A DNA stretch of 64,000 nucleotides from Ancylostoma caninum (GCA_037903475.1 JBAJFG010000364.1:352706-416705), one strand, 5' to 3'; counted from the stretch's first letter, positions 24,101-35,163 are shown. The notes: a model not told the origin generated them from the sequence alone. Made by a program: numbers and translations.

Positions 24101-24390
24101 TTCGTGGTGTTGGCTTACTATAGACTACTCTTTCAAAACTATGTAAATCGTCGATTATTCGAATATTCGGACTCCAAGCTTTGGAATTATCCGAATATTC
24201 ATCTAAAATTGTTCGTTCGAATAGTAGTTTTTGCTAGTGATTAGTGCATCAGAAATGTGCCATACTTCCAGACGAATGCACTCAACCACGGTCTGTGCAG
24301 GCCTATAAGTCCTGCCAACGAGAGTGGTGTAAGAAAGCCGATCAGTACAAAGCTGCGCTAGCAGACTGGCACGATGCCAAGAGGCGTAAT
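6140..24390 (+). CDS. mab-20: Secreted class-2 semaphorin (MAB-20/Sema2-like), 16 exons
   Basis: Exons: 6140-6212, 12239-12375, 12485-12613, 12896-13031, 13094-13252, 21362-21483, 21551-21659, 22548-22666, 22751-22840, 22899-22980, 23037-23133, 23332-23453, 23543-23705, 23763-23900, 23960-24099, 24272-24390. Every joint keeps frame, giving 645 codons. Residues 1-18 are a signal peptide ([18 protein letters not shown]). The Sema domain spans about 30-475: [39 protein letters not shown] (about 222-235), [40 protein letters not shown] domain follows ([12 protein letters not shown]), then one Ig-like domain (about 530-605) and a basic Cys-containing tail with no membrane segment seen. Sema2/MAB-20 proteins are secreted plexin ligands for axon guidance and epidermal cell sorting. 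The end is uncertain: exon 16 either splices at GTGAGT (24391) or reads to TAG at 24418-24420. Introns 1 and 5 are full of transposons. Confidence 0.93.
8188..8260 (-). repeat. LINE/retroposon 3' tail remnant, minus orientation
   Basis: A (TTTA)n run is followed by TTGAATGCACTCAAGG. This mirrors the (AATA)n ends of the plus-strand LINEs in this window (31787-31815, 48674-48691). How far the element extends to the right is unclear. Confidence 0.35.
10011..10574. mobile_element. Foldback element with GTGACA-rich inverted ends
   Basis: The left end CGGGCGTGGTCGAGCGAATT, followed by repeated GACAGTGACA, is mirrored at 10530-10574 as CTGTCACTGTCAATTCGCTC, followed by GACCGCGCC. The inverted repeat is imperfect and the interior is scattered with TGTCA/TGACA hexamers. 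No coding frame. Probably a non-autonomous DNA element. Confidence 0.6.
14924..16130 (-). mobile_element. Helitron-like element, copy A (5' end not found)
   Basis: Read on the minus strand it ends in the hairpin CTAGCG...CGCTAG followed by host T, as in copies B and C. The next ~370 bp resemble the same region of copies B and C, then a roughly 60-bp GC-rich tandem repeat runs from about 15290 to 15780. It is interrupted by the hAT-type MITE. The start beginning TCTATTAAAC seen in copies B and C was not found, so the far boundary is a guess. Confidence 0.55.
15781..16064. mobile_element. hAT-type MITE, 284 bp, with 8-bp target duplication
   Basis: Terminal inverted repeats CAGTGGCGGACGCAG and CTGCGTCCGCCACTG are perfect. 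The element is flanked by GTGGACAC on both sides (15773-15780 and 16065-16072), an 8-bp target site duplication as expected for hAT transposons. The interior is an AT-rich centre between a G-rich and a C-rich block. It lies inside Helitron copy A and so is younger than it. Confidence 0.88.
16408..16671 (+). other. Unassigned open stretch
   Basis: An open frame of about 87 codons (containing [14 protein letters not shown] and [13 protein letters not shown]) ends at a TAA. Base composition is higher in GC than its surroundings. It lies between two Helitron copies in a semaphorin intron, so it is more likely a piece of a mobile element than a host exon. I do not recognise it. Confidence 0.2.
16925..18526 (-). 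mobile_element. Helitron-like element, copy B, complete
   Basis: On the minus strand it starts TCTATTAAACAAAGCG at 18526 and ends in a hairpin plus CTAG at 16925. The flanks are host A (16924) and host T (18527): A/T target, no duplication, TC start and CTRR end, all Helitron hallmarks. The interior has a 60-bp tandem repeat at about 17580-18070 with the unit core CACTGGGCCACGGCGGGCC. No RepHel coding frame, so non-autonomous. The first ~440 bp match copy C closely. Confidence 0.8.
17580..18072. repeat. 60-bp minisatellite inside Helitron copy B
   Basis: About eight units of 60 bp, each with a TCCATCGGTGGACCCGTA-type segment. Because 60 is a multiple of three and stops are rare, several frames stay open on both strands; these frames are not genes. 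Confidence 0.85.
18527..19596 (+). mobile_element. Retroposon fragment with coiled-coil ORF and (AATA)n tail
   Basis: An open frame runs from the Helitron B junction to TGA at 19023-19025. It is Lys/Glu/Leu-rich with a likely coiled coil ([20 protein letters not shown]), then an acidic end (GIDWEDL). A second frame follows at 19042-19473. The segment ends in an (ATAA)n run at 19576-19596, like the LINEs of this window, which suggests a LINE ORF1-type fragment or a short retroposon derived from one. No reverse transcriptase is present. The two frames may be one ORF broken by a frameshift. Helitron B was inserted at its left side, so sequence left of 16925 may belong to it too. Confidence 0.45.
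20170..20560. mobile_element. Foldback element, about 390 bp
   Basis: About 80 bp at the left (containing GATCAATTTTGAGATCTTAA) is mirrored imperfectly at the right (20485-20560). The interior is non-coding. Probably an old MITE. Confidence 0.5.
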
Positions 24391-24606
24391 GTGAGTTTGG
24401 TGTTTGTTACTGGCCTGTAGAATTGGAAGGGGGGGGGGGTTAAGGGGACGTAAGCAACTCTCGTCACTGGTCTATGGAGAGGAGCGTGGCCAACTTTCAC
24501 TATTTGCTCACTGGGAGCTTGATCAACATTCGTCATTGGCTCATGAGATGGAGGGCGTGGCCCAAATATGAAAACTGAAGAAATCTGGTAAAGTAGCTAC
24601 AGGCCT

Positions 24607-24903
24607 GGCCAGTCATTTTTGCACCTCAGAAAGCCGCCCATCTGGTCTGCCGCGTCGCACCACTTACACGGCGCGGCAGTCCAGTTGAGCGCTATGGTTG
24701 TCGTTATTGATGTTTTACTTTTGTTTTCTGAAAAGAAAGCAAAGACACATGAAAAAAACGATGGAAACATAAGCAAAACATTGGTATCGACAACATCCGA
24801 TAACCACAGCGCCAAGCTGGCTTGCAGCGCCGCATAGAAGGTGCGACGCGGCAGACCAGTTATGCGTTTTCTTTTTGCGCCGTGCAAAAATGGCGACTGG
24901 CAC
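24607..24903. mobile_element. Foldback MITE, about 297 bp
   Basis: The left arm contains GCCAGTCATTTTTGCAC and GGTCTGCCGCGTCGCAC. The right arm mirrors both as GTGCGACGCGGCAGACC and GTGCAAAAATGGCGACTGGC. It lies just beyond the last supported semaphorin exon; a short frame inside it could be mistaken for a C-terminal exon. Confidence 0.65.
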
Positions 24904-27487
24904 TGTGGTTAATCGCCTTTTTATTCGAAAAAGTAAGTTGACATCAAAAACTCCAAGTGTTTCGAATTCCCACGATTTCGGCCTCACTTGAGTAATTTTT
25001 TAACCTCATATATATTTTTTCCATTGTAGGCTCAATGTATGGTGAACGATTCCACCAGTCATCTTCACAATCGCATAGAATAATCTCACCAGACGATTTA
25101 TTGATCCGTTCATTATTTATCACTTGTTGACTTTCATGTGCAATTACCGCATGCATCGCCTATATTGAGCTCATTGATCTCGTAGTTGTCGTCATTGTAC
25201 ATTGTGTACGTATTGATTGCCGTTGTTACTGCAGATGTAGTTAGGAGCTTGTTTTTTTGTCTCATTCACTTTAGTGCTCAACAACGAGCTGAATAAATTA
25301 TACTGCCACTAGCGATTTTCTTATTTCAAGTTTGAGGAAGAGTAGTGAATGATTTGTACCCGAGAATCAGAACGATTGACGCTCTCTGTAAGGGAACTTT
25401 CGTGTTTGAGATGTTTGAGCTGTGAGGGACGCAGAATACATATTTAAGCTGGTACTGCACAATGCACGTAGAAAATCAAGGAACACAGGTGATTTCCCTT
25501 ACATCGCGTGAACTTCGCGTATAGTAGTGTAGAGATTCATGGATCCTGCCCTGACGCACCACTATCCTAACCTGCTTATTCAACGTAATATTGAGAGCAG
25601 AACTTCATCAGAGTCTTTCCTGTCTCATGACCAGAAATTTGTGATTTGATTTAACAGTTTAATTAATGGTATTTCACTATAATCGTCTCCGAAATAACTC
25701 GCAGGAGGACAGTTTGAGCAGCTTTTGGATCGATTCGAGAAGTAACGAACAAAAATCCCGAACTGACAGCTCCTATGTTATTATACCAGTCCAACCTTGA
25801 CGGTTCCACGAGGAACATGGTACACTTGTGTGCCAAGGTTCCATCATGCTCCAGTGACCCCTTTACTCCTATGACATACTTCACAACGACCTCGTCGCTG
25901 CGGCCATTCACCACCACAAGTTTTCTCACAGTGGCTCATATGCCTGCACGGTGTTCCACGCAGGACTGTGTGATAAGATATTAGAACGCGTAACATTCTG
26001 TTCTCATCATTTCCATTCAATTCCTTCACCACGACGGTGTCGCTGTGAAGTATGCCTTGACCCCAAAGCAGAAGGGCATCTAGCCAGTAGGTGTGGGCTA
26101 TTATATAGGTGGCTTGTATGGGAAAGGGCCTATGGCTTCAGTGTTACCTACTTCCGGTAAAGTTTGATATTTTCGGTCGTTTTACCTTACTCGCTAGTTC
26201 TCTTAGATCAAAGGTATAATAATGTAACGCTTTTGATTTTTTTTCCTTATTAGCTGATTGTAAGGCGCAGCATCGAGTGCAAATTAATAAACACATTTGA
26301 GCTCTTGGTGCTGCCAGCGGTGTGCTAAGCAACCGGAACTTGACTTGATAACGAGATAATAGCCGAGGTAATGCAACAACATATCGAGCACTGAAGCGAT
26401 CTCTTCTGTAGACGGTATCAGCAATGCAGCAAGCAAATATTGCGGGGAACCGTGATTAGCAGGGAAATCGATCGAAGATGCTTCAAGTCTGATCTATACA
26501 ATATTAGTCGCTAAAAAATCAACATGAATCATGTCTTGTCGCGAGAAGCTTATGTTTTGTCTTGGCTTATCACAATATCGCCTACGTAACGCCATACATA
26601 TTGTACAATATAAAAGAGTCACCAACGCTCGAGGCAAAATTGTCTCTCTAGTTTGTTGCTTTGTGATCCTTTATCATTATATGCCATATGCAAGATCATT
26701 ATGTGGCTTATCTAATTACTATAATGCCGATTGTGTTCGTTTTGTGTGCAAGTTGGATATCGGGGCTTAACTACCCAGGTTTGAAGTTTCCCATGGTGCG
26801 ATCTTGCAATAAAGCTATACATTGTGCAAGCCGTATTGGAATCTCAAATAAGCAGCAAGGTCTTTAAAGTATCAGTTTACGAGAGAAGTCGCAATTGAAA
26901 GATCTTATTCAGTAGATGGGACATTTGAAGCATCGCTGGACTAGCCGTGATCACGACATATGCAATATCCCAGGAAAGTATACGAGACCACAGCGACAAC
27001 CGCAGACGCAATAGGCCAACTTGTGTCCGATTTTTTAGGCAATTAATTCTGCCACATTGGATACAAGTCGCCAGAAATCGTATTGTATGGAAGAGTTGTG
27101 GTCCGCGCTGAGGAGGTCACCACAGAAATGTACTAATAAAGCGTCAAAGTAAAGTAATCGTGATTTGATTTTGGGTCTGTGCACTGTCTCTGAGTTTGTT
27201 GAAAGGCGTCTGCATTTTCTTTATTCAATAGTTGTAATGTGGCCTCTGATGATATTACAAGCGAGGCTCACTGCTAGAAATACTGATTGTGAATCGCTTC
27301 GAAGTCATTGCACAACGATGTTTAAGATGATTCCGTGGCATAGCACAGATGCCACATGCACTTTGATCCTTCGTGGTAGGTGCAGTCGTCGTCTTTGTTG
27401 CACGGTGCCTTGGTGACAAGTGAGCTCCAGTCCGATCTACAGATTCAAATTAGCTATTACTCGGTCTGAGCACTGTGAAACAATGCC
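24904..27487. other. Intergenic region with one MITE
   Basis: Between the semaphorin and CAP gene 1. Apart from the MITE at 25874-26055, I see no gene, tandem array or inverted repeat that I can support. Confidence 0.5.
25874..26055. mobile_element. MITE with CATACTNCACA...TGTGNAGTATG ends, copy 1
   Basis: Ends ACATACTTCACAACGAC and GTCGCTGTGAAGTATGC form an inverted repeat. The 182-bp body, including CACCACCACAAGTTTTCT and TTCTCATCATTTCCATTC, is shared with the copy at 42551-42731. Confidence 0.75.
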
Positions 27488-28691
27488 TTACTTTTTGTCA
27501 TAAACACAGGTAACCTGTGTACGACGTTTTCCATTTTCAGCTCTCCCTTTCAATGTTCCCCAGCACCCGAAACGTGTCGATTTGGGATAGATCAACTAGA
27601 ATTTTGTTAGAAGCTAGTTATTAAGATAATTCCTAAGGTGATGACCTGCACCTGTATTAACGCCCTCTTGTTTTCCAGCAGTGCTTCGAAGCCTTCGCTT
27701 ACTGCCTTGAGCACACTACCTTCATACTCTCTAAAGTTGATCAGACCATCATTAGGCGGTAAGACGAATCGTGCCATACCTCCTTTTAAGAACAGTGAGT
27801 CCGAAGCAAACCTGGTAAAGGTGACTACTCCTTGACTCTTCATAGATCCTGGGTTTTGCGACTCAATGGCAGCTTTCTTCTCGTATTCACAGTCATATAT
27901 CTAGAGAAAAAATAATAACTTCATGGGCATTTGCAGGGGAGCCCAATCAGCTTGTGTTAAGCTTGTCACGTACCAAACCATACATAAGACGCTTCTGGAA
28001 GTATTGGTAGTTAATGGGTATTCCTCCAGCAACTTTCTGGCGGAGTCCATTATGGAAGTCATCGAAGACTTTCCTAAAGTTGGCCGACACTCTACAATCA
28101 TGACCATGCTCTGAAAACAAGTTTGATATCTACAAGTTCATAAATGGTATTCGAGCATATTACAAATGACGAATGAGCTACTAAACGATGATAGTTGATT
28201 TGCTCCAGGTCTCACCATGTGTTATATTCTATCTTGTTTCATCTGAGAATGTATCTGGTTCATTTTCACATATCCGAGCGTCATCTGCTCCTAGTGACTG
28301 CGAATAAAGATTTTTTGTATATGCTCGAGATGTTCTTGCAATTAGATGAACCTGTTGTGAAGAGTGTCCTCTTCTACTCTCTACGTCTAAGGGAAGAAGC
28401 GAAACGGCGTTCTTTCATTTTACCGCTACTTTTATACATTTTCCTTGACCCTTGGTCTCGTTCATTTATTGAGACATCTGGACAAGTATCCGAGAAGTCC
28501 CGCGTAATTGAGCTGAATAAACTACATGCACTAGATTTTATATAGGTGAATCGTCGGAGTGAGTGAAAATTCCCAACGATTTACTCACCGATTATTATGT
28601 GTCGGCCGCGAAGAAATTCCTCAACATCCTCTGCGCACAGAACATGAAGATAGATCGCCTTCAAACGGTTGGAATGAGAAATGAATGGCAT
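27488..28691 (-). CDS. CAP/SCP-domain secreted protein (ASP-like), gene 1
   Basis: Supported exons, in transcript order: 28589 upward to about 28655-28691, 28110-27974, 27900-27652 and 27595-27488 (TAA at 27490-27488). The phases match and the exon plan is that of the paralogue at 59854-61323. Motifs: FRKVFDDFHNGLRQKVAGG (first CAP helix, HN-LR), MYGLIYDCEYEKKA (second helix), LIYPKSTRFGCWG, and an ending VTCVYDKK that corresponds to the Cys strand of CAP domains. CAP proteins of strongylids (ancylostoma secreted proteins) are exported and often act at the host interface; no enzymatic function is implied. The first exon is uncertain: an ATG at 28691 opens the frame but gives a weak signal peptide, so a separate signal-peptide exon upstream is likely. 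Confidence 0.75.
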
Positions 28692-29219
28692 TTATCATTT
28701 GAAAACTGTACCAGTGTTGCGAGAACGGCGACGGACATTTTTGGGTTGAGTGTGCTGCCGCTGCTCACCACCTTATATTCACTGCGAATTTTGATTCATA
28801 ACAACAAGTACGTATCAACTTCAACCACTGTAACAAAGTAGGTCTCACGATTTGCTCAACAATGAGTGCTATATCATATGGTGTTATTTGCTTCACCTAA
28901 TAATTTTCCCAAGAGTAGCTTCTATTCTTCCATGTTTGGTGTAAATATTTGTGTTAATGCAAATGTTTGAACATTGGAGTCCAGGCTTTGGTGCATATCC
29001 AGTACTGCCGATGAAAGAGAAACCCGGTTCATTTTTGCCTGTTTATATCAAGGTGTTACACTTCCAGGGCATGTTGATGTATTCGAAGCACATACTACGA
29101 AATCTGTCCGCCTAGAGCAATTAATACTAGTCTGACGCACACATCTATTTGCTGAGGATTTTCAATGAAAATAAGTCACTGCGGCATGAACATCCTCAAG
29201 GAAAAAAGGCCGCAAACGC
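28692..29219. other. Region upstream of CAP gene 1
   Basis: No convincing exon. It may include the missing first exon and promoter of CAP gene 1 on the minus strand. Confidence 0.4.
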
Positions 29220-30863
29220 GTGCTTCTGAGCTGCGTCATCGATGCGACTGACTCTGATTTTCATCATATAAATGCACGAGCGCTCAAACGCTCGCACCTG
29301 GTAACGTTTTTCTTTTTTTCAATTTTCGACATAGGTATGGTTTTTATCAACTTTCAAGTACCAATTATATGGATTGATGTTCTGCTGCACTTTCGAATAA
29401 GATATACAATTTCTGTTGGAAAGTTACAGTTTGTGTGGCTTCGTTTCACCACTTTACTAGCTAAGGAAGCCATTGTTACCGCCATCCCTAAAGTTGCTAA
29501 TCCTGAACATGTCTCGAATTTTAGACCAATAAGTATCAACCCGACACCGGTAAAAGTCCTTGAGAGATTAGTACGTGAAAAGCTGGTGGGTCACCTCAAC
29601 AGATCCAACCTGATACCTGTGGAACAACATGGTTTTACCTCTGGTGCCTCGACTTGTACTCAACTTGTCGATTGTTTACATGACTGGTCCACGGCTCTTA
29701 ATGAGGGATGTTCCACTGATGTCATTTACTTCGATCTATCAAAGGCTTTTGATAGAGTTAGTCACAGCAAGCTCCTCCAGAAACTCCAGCAGCTTGGTGT
29801 TAAAAATAATTTAGTAGAGTGGGTTCGTTCATATCTCAGCGACAGATTTATGTGTGTTAGGGTTGGTAATGCCTTTTCCGAGAGGTATCGCTGTGAGAGC
29901 GGCGTCCCGCAGGGGGGTGTCCTCTCTCCCCTCTTGTTTCTTGCCTACACCTACGATCTCCCTGTTAAACTACGGACACATCCGTCTGTCAATATCCGTA
30001 TGTATGCTGATGATATAAAAGTGTACGCATCATACAATTCTCTGAACTGCTCAGTAATCCACGACGCGCTTTCGATGTCTATAACTAACATGATGGAGTG
30101 GGCTCACCTTTTTGAGATACCCGTCAATCTCTCTAAAACAGTGGTTTTCCACATAGGCAGGGGTACCCATGTAGACTATAAATTTGCTGACATAACTCTT
30201 AAAACGTGCAATGAAGTTAAGGACCTTGGTATTCTTTTCAAGTCAGATCTTTCTTTTGATGCACATATCAGCGATATTATTAAAAAGTCGTTTAGTGTTC
30301 TTTTCATGATATTCCGAAATGTGCGTTCCAATGATGTATCTTTAATGCTGAAGCTATACAAATCATATGTTCGTCCGATTCTTGAATATGGTTCACAAAT
30401 TTGGAGCCCATCTAAGATCAGGCTACAAAAAGCCTTGGAAAGAGTGCAGCAATGCTTTACTAGGATGCTCTTGTATCGAGGTTCAGCCATCTCTTACCGT
30501 TCTCACTTGATTCCCTGCTACTACCAGCGACTCAACACCTTCAAATTGAAGAGCCTATTGTATCGGCGCATATTTAACGACCTAGTCTTTTGTTTCAAGG
30601 TTTTGCGCATGGACTGTAAACTCAAGCCTAGTAGATACTGGGTTTTCAGACCGTGCAGCGGTCGAACAGGTGGGTTTTCATTGGACTACAGAAAAGTTAA
30701 CTCTAGATTTAATTCCAGGGTATTTTCTACTTTATTTTTGCGTGGTGCAAGGTGGCTACAACTATTACCGAATGATGTTCTCAGTTCACCGTCCCCTTCG
30801 GCTTTTCGGAATAGACTAAGAAAAATTAACTTATTAGGAGTTCTTGGCATCAGTGAATCCTGA
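29220..30863 (+). CDS. LINE reverse transcriptase ORF, 5'-truncated but open
   Basis: One uninterrupted frame of 547 codons. From about residue 80 it matches a non-LTR reverse transcriptase: NFRPISI, EQHGFTSGAS, VIYFDLSKAFDRV (palm motif A), SGVPQGGVLSPLLF (motif B), MYADDIKVYA (catalytic YADD), then a thumb region with LEYGSQIWSP and a C-terminal FRNRLRKINL. The first ~75 residues look like unrelated flanking sequence that happens to be open. The endonuclease and ORF1 are missing, so this is a typical 5'-truncated LINE. Sequence motifs and the simple-repeat tail suggest a CR1/Jockey-like lineage. The absence of stops points to recent insertion. Confidence 0.9.
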   Translation: MLLSCVIDATDSDFHHINARALKRSHLVTFFFFSIFDIGMVFINFQVPIIWIDVLLHFRIRYTISVGKLQFVWLRFTTLLAKEAIVTAIPKVANPEHVSNFRPISINPTPVKVLERLVREKLVGHLNRSNLIPVEQHGFTSGASTCTQLVDCLHDWSTALNEGCSTDVIYFDLSKAFDRVSHSKLLQKLQQLGVKNNLVEWVRSYLSDRFMCVRVGNAFSERYRCESGVPQGGVLSPLLFLAYTYDLPVKLRTHPSVNIRMYADDIKVYASYNSLNCSVIHDALSMSITNMMEWAHLFEIPVNLSKTVVFHIGRGTHVDYKFADITLKTCNEVKDLGILFKSDLSFDAHISDIIKKSFSVLFMIFRNVRSNDVSLMLKLYKSYVRPILEYGSQIWSPSKIRLQKALERVQQCFTRMLLYRGSAISYRSHLIPCYYQRLNTFKLKSLLYRRIFNDLVFCFKVLRMDCKLKPSRYWVFRPCSGRTGGFSLDYRKVNSRFNSRVFSTLFLRGARWLQLLPNDVLSSPSPSAFRNRLRKINLLGVLGISES

Positions 30864-31815
30864 TTCTTTTCAGTTCGCCTTCTCGGCTGCTGACAGCATG
30901 ACGCTCTCGTTTCGCCGTTGCCCTCCTACGCCAATTTATCCTTTATGTCAGGATCATTTCCAGCCTGCCTATTTAACTTGTTTTGCCTATTTTATTCCGT
31001 TCTTTTCCTCTTTATTTTAGTCCGCTAGAGTTTTATCTGCATAAAGATCGTTCGGGCAAAAATTACGTTTGCCTTAGGTTTGGGTGATTACCATTTCTCG
31101 GGAATTAGGCACAGTTTGTCGATTTCGACCACTCCGCGCCTTTCTGACAGTTTTTTTTTCTTGAGTTTCGCCATTCCATCCTTGTGCTATACTGAGCTGG
31201 TTTCTTCCACAGCCGCACGGCTTCAATAAGTGAGTCTGACATCGGATTGTTAGGGCTAGGGAATACCTAACATCCGAAAATCTGGTGTCGGATTTCCCAT
31301 GCATGTCTTTACTCGTGGGAAGTGGCGGTCTCCCTAACGTCACTCACTTGATCTTCCTCCCTTGCTTTCACCGTGCTGGCTTGCTTGGAAGAACTGTCTT
31401 ACCACACCTTCTCCATCGGAATGGTACAGCTAGGCGCCGTTTTTATCCACGACAAGCCACCACCCGCCCGGAAAAATGGTTCCATCACTCCTTCTTTGAG
31501 CCGTTGACTAAACACAACCTGCCTGATGATCTCTGATGCAGTATCTTCTCTCTGTTAGGTTTGTGAGGATTTTTTTTCATTTCGTGTTCCTTTTAAGTTT
31601 TTCGATTCATTACTACATTTATTAGTTAGTTCTGATGTTGGTGCTCACAACCTTTGTTCTCCTCGTATGATTTCCACCTCATTTAATGCTACGTTTGAGC
31701 TTTTTTTTGTTTGAATTGAGCTGTCATTCTCTGCTTCCTAAATTACTTTTTTATCTGCACTTGGCTTGGCGCACCGTAGCGTGCATATAAATAAATAAAT
31801 AAATAAATAAATAAA
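29380..31815 (+). mobile_element. 5'-truncated LINE with (AATA)n tail
   Basis: Reverse transcriptase part, about 950 bp of 3' untranslated sequence, and a tail of eight or so ATAA units at 31787-31815. The left boundary is judged from where similarity to reverse transcriptases starts and may be off by about 80 bp. Confidence 0.8.
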
Positions 31816-32393
31816 ACTGAAGGAGATAGGAAGTTGCCACGCAGAGAACACACAGCTACCTCGGGGCTAAAAAAGAGCTACCTCGAGGCCCAATCATTGC
31901 TTGCCTCGGAGAAATTCTCAGGGGCTTGATTTCTACGAAAGCAAGCCCTCTCCTTGTAGGTTTTTCTTGATTGCCGCCGTTGTGGCTCAAAATGGTTTTC
32001 ATGACAAACAAAATCGTTCTGTTGTAGATCAAATAGGCTCCTTTGATTCAAAGATAATCTGCACCTTCCAGTTGTGGTCATAGGCGCAGAATTCAACGGC
32101 TTCATCGTTTAATTCTTAGTGGTAGGATTTCTTCTAGCATCAACGTCAAATCTCAACCGAAGGAGCTGCGTAGCCGGTAGGACGGCGTGGACAAGTTTCT
32201 CCAAACCATCTTCACTCTTCATCCTATGCCCAATCGGCTATCGCCTGTTCTTCATTTAACTGTTCGATTTTAAAAGAAAAGAAAATGCCATTAACTCAGT
32301 TAACAGCCTGACACGAAATGGATCTGTTACTCTCTCATATTCTATGTATACACAGTTTGTGACACGCTACATTCTATTAGGTTAAGTTAGGTA
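31816..32393. other. Unassigned sequence
   Basis: No supported gene or repeat seen. Confidence 0.4.
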
Positions 32394-33332
32394 TACAGGA
32401 TGCGGCAAAAGTATTGACCGCCTTTTGTGACAAATAAATTATATAGAAAATTGACATTGTATGGAAGACCAAGTGTGACCGTTCTGCTGCCTAGAATCCT
32501 AAAATCAATATAAAACTAAGACACTATTCAATCCATTTTAACCCCAAGTTTGCCAGTCGTCAACAGAAAGACGGGAGAAGGCTTTACTACTGCGATGCAA
32601 GTAATCATCTTTGAATTGATCCGGAGTTTTTTTGTGGGATGTTTTTGTGGAATGGGAACAGTGCTAAGAAATAGCATATGTTACGCTTTCCACAAACCTG
32701 CTAACGAAAAGTACCAGCTTCTCCTATCTATGCTATGGTTTAACTTTTTTTTACTGATTTGTCAACGGCGCAGAGGTGTTTTGTATCATTTCCTTTGGTT
32801 CTAGCGCCAAAATCACCGCATGACCGAGAAACGCTATTCGGCAGAAATGCACTTCCCGTAGGATCGATTATAGGTTTAGAAGTGGACGGTTCCTTTTCTG
32901 AGAAGATTTTTCTGCAGCTTACAACGTAATGACAGTGAAGGGGTTTTGCACAAAAAATCATTAGTGAGCTCGCCACTTCCAAATTAGCGACCACCGTACT
33001 CCTCCATTTTCGAACAATTGGATTGTTTCACGTGAACGCTTTGAAGGAGCAAGCATGTGCTACACCACACCACGGCATGGGCCTGCGTGTGGATTGTTTG
33101 GAAGAAACAAAGGATGAAATCGACAACGGTCCCTACGGCGCATCACTTACGTCTACCGCTGTGTTTTCCTTAGAACTGCTGTCAAGAATGAAGATAAAAC
33201 TGACAGGACATAGTCTCATATTGTTCGCCATATTGTTTTCCATATGTCGTGAGCAAACTCGTCACATTTATGCCAAACACCGAGGTTTTCACGAGCCATT
33301 TTAAGCGGACAATACTTTTGCCGCTTCCTGTA
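32394..33332. mobile_element. Mariner/Tc1-type element, 939 bp, no intact transposase
   Basis: The left end TACAGGATGCGGCAAAAGTA and the right end TACTTTTGCCGCTTCCTGTA form inverted repeats of about 28 bp with few mismatches, each ending in TA as expected for this superfamily. No open frame resembles a transposase with a DDE/D motif, so it is a non-autonomous or decayed copy. Confidence 0.75.
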
Positions 33333-34640
33333 AGTTAATTTTAACTATTAGGTTAAGTTTCCGCTACTTTCGTATAGGCATTTTCGAAGGCTTCTAATAA
33401 ATGAATATCGATTAGATTCCGCTTATTTCTGGATATTGTTTTGAAGCGCGTGATCCCTTGAACATTCTGGAATGTGAGACCAATTTTTGCATCTTATTTT
33501 GAAGATGTAATTAACTTCGGAGTGAACCCTTCAAAGATGCAAATTCGGTAACTGTACTTGCACGAATAACACATAGTTTTCCCATACCGTTGAATGAGAC
33601 TAACGAAACTTGGACGAAGTAATCTCGAGGCCATTCCGATTCTCTCGCATACTTTTCCTCCCCATTTTATTGTCGAACGGTCTCAAGCACCTACACCAAA
33701 ATTGGTGACCCAAAATTTAAATTGTGCCGTATTTCCCTCTGGAGCGAATTAAAGTGGAATTTCTCCCATAGTGGCTACAAACATCAACCTTTTGCGGACA
33801 TTAATCGGTAAAATTTCGGGATGAGTTCCAAGCGTTCTGTGGAAATCACTCCATTCTACTATACCGCTGAGGGCGCCTTAATTTTGTTTTCCGAACTCTC
33901 TAGAGAGGTGAAGAGCTCGCAGAGAAATTCTTAATTACGCATTATGTAGCATAAGTCTAGCTCTAACCATGTGCCGATTATCATGTCACAAAAACGTCTA
34001 CTAAGTGAGAACCGATTTGCCAAAGTCAGTGACCTCTAGCATTGTCCGACTCAGTTCTTTGTCTCGCAGTCCACGGATTTCTGAGCAGAGTAGCCCATCT
34101 CTTGCTGTAAAAACGGCAAAACACTAGCGCCTGTTATGGTGCAAACTTTGATTGATATCTATTCTTATTTGATTTTTTATAAAACTTTTCCTTCCAAAAT
34201 TTCAAAATAGCGGAAACTTATGTTACAACCTAATATACTGAGCTATGATCCATTTCTCTGGTTCAAGCTATGAAAACGCTCGAAGAAAAGAAAACTGTAA
34301 GCTGATACTGAAGCTCTTCCTGTCACAAATGTTTCTCTGCGTATTTCGTTCACGAATAAGGTCAGACAGCAACATTATTCCACCAACACTATACAAAAGG
34401 TGTATACGGTAGTTAGTGCTAGTTAGTGCTGAACAATTTTCGATCATAACAAGGAATAGAATCACAGTCGTTCAAAGAATATCTCGTACGTGCACTAATG
34501 TTTGGTGTTGAAAGAGCAAAAGCACAGATCGTTGAACATTCGCAGCGGCCCAGGGTGGGAGGGGAGTGGCATGAAGGCTCTTGGTTTGTGGTCGCCTGAG
34601 TTTACCAATCTTCGAACATAACCTAGGAAAATGTTCCATG
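33333..34640. other. Unassigned sequence
   Basis: No supported gene. No tandem or inverted repeat is obvious by eye. Confidence 0.4.
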
Positions 34641-35077
34641 TCTGATAACTGTGCAGCACGAACGCAGTCCGAACGGCGTAATGGTTCGAGTAGAAACGCT
34701 AGCAGCAACGATTCCTGGTTGCTGCCATCCTCCCTTCAATTGCTGCCATTCCTCAGCAATTGCTGCTAAAGGGACGAAAGCTTGAGCAATCGAGGGAAGG
34801 ATGGCAGCAAATGGAAACCGTTGCTGCTAGAGATTCTACTAGAACCATTACGCCGTTTGGGTTGTGTTCGTGCTGGACAGTTATCAGAGAACGGTTCCCA
34901 GTTGCTGCCATCTTCCCCTTTATTGCTGCTCAAGCTTTCGTGCAATTGCTGTTAAAGGGATGAGAGCGTGAGCAGCAATCGAGGGGAGGATGGCAGCAAC
35001 TGGGAACCGTTGCTGCTAGGGTTTCTACTTGAACCATTACGCCGTTCGGGCTGCATTCGTGCTGCACAGTTATCAGC
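34641..35077. mobile_element. Compound foldback MITE (CTGATAACTGTGCAGC family), copies 1 and 2
   Basis: 34641-34888 begins TCTGATAACTGTGCAGCACG and ends with its inverse. An adjoining half copy continues to 35077, ending GCTGCACAGTTATCAG. The arms contain TTGCTGCCATC and GATGGCAGCAA. A third copy lies at 37068-37297. Confidence 0.7.
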
Positions 35078-35163
35078 GATAATCTGCCCCCCCCCTCCCA
35101 AATTGATGCACTCAGTCTTTTTCATTTTTCTATAGAGCTATAGCTGTCGATATTGCTTGATAC

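Noticed and set aside
24631..24710. Possible C-terminal semaphorin exon after an AG at 24630
   Set aside because: It lies within the arm of the foldback MITE 24607-24903 and its residues do not resemble a semaphorin tail.
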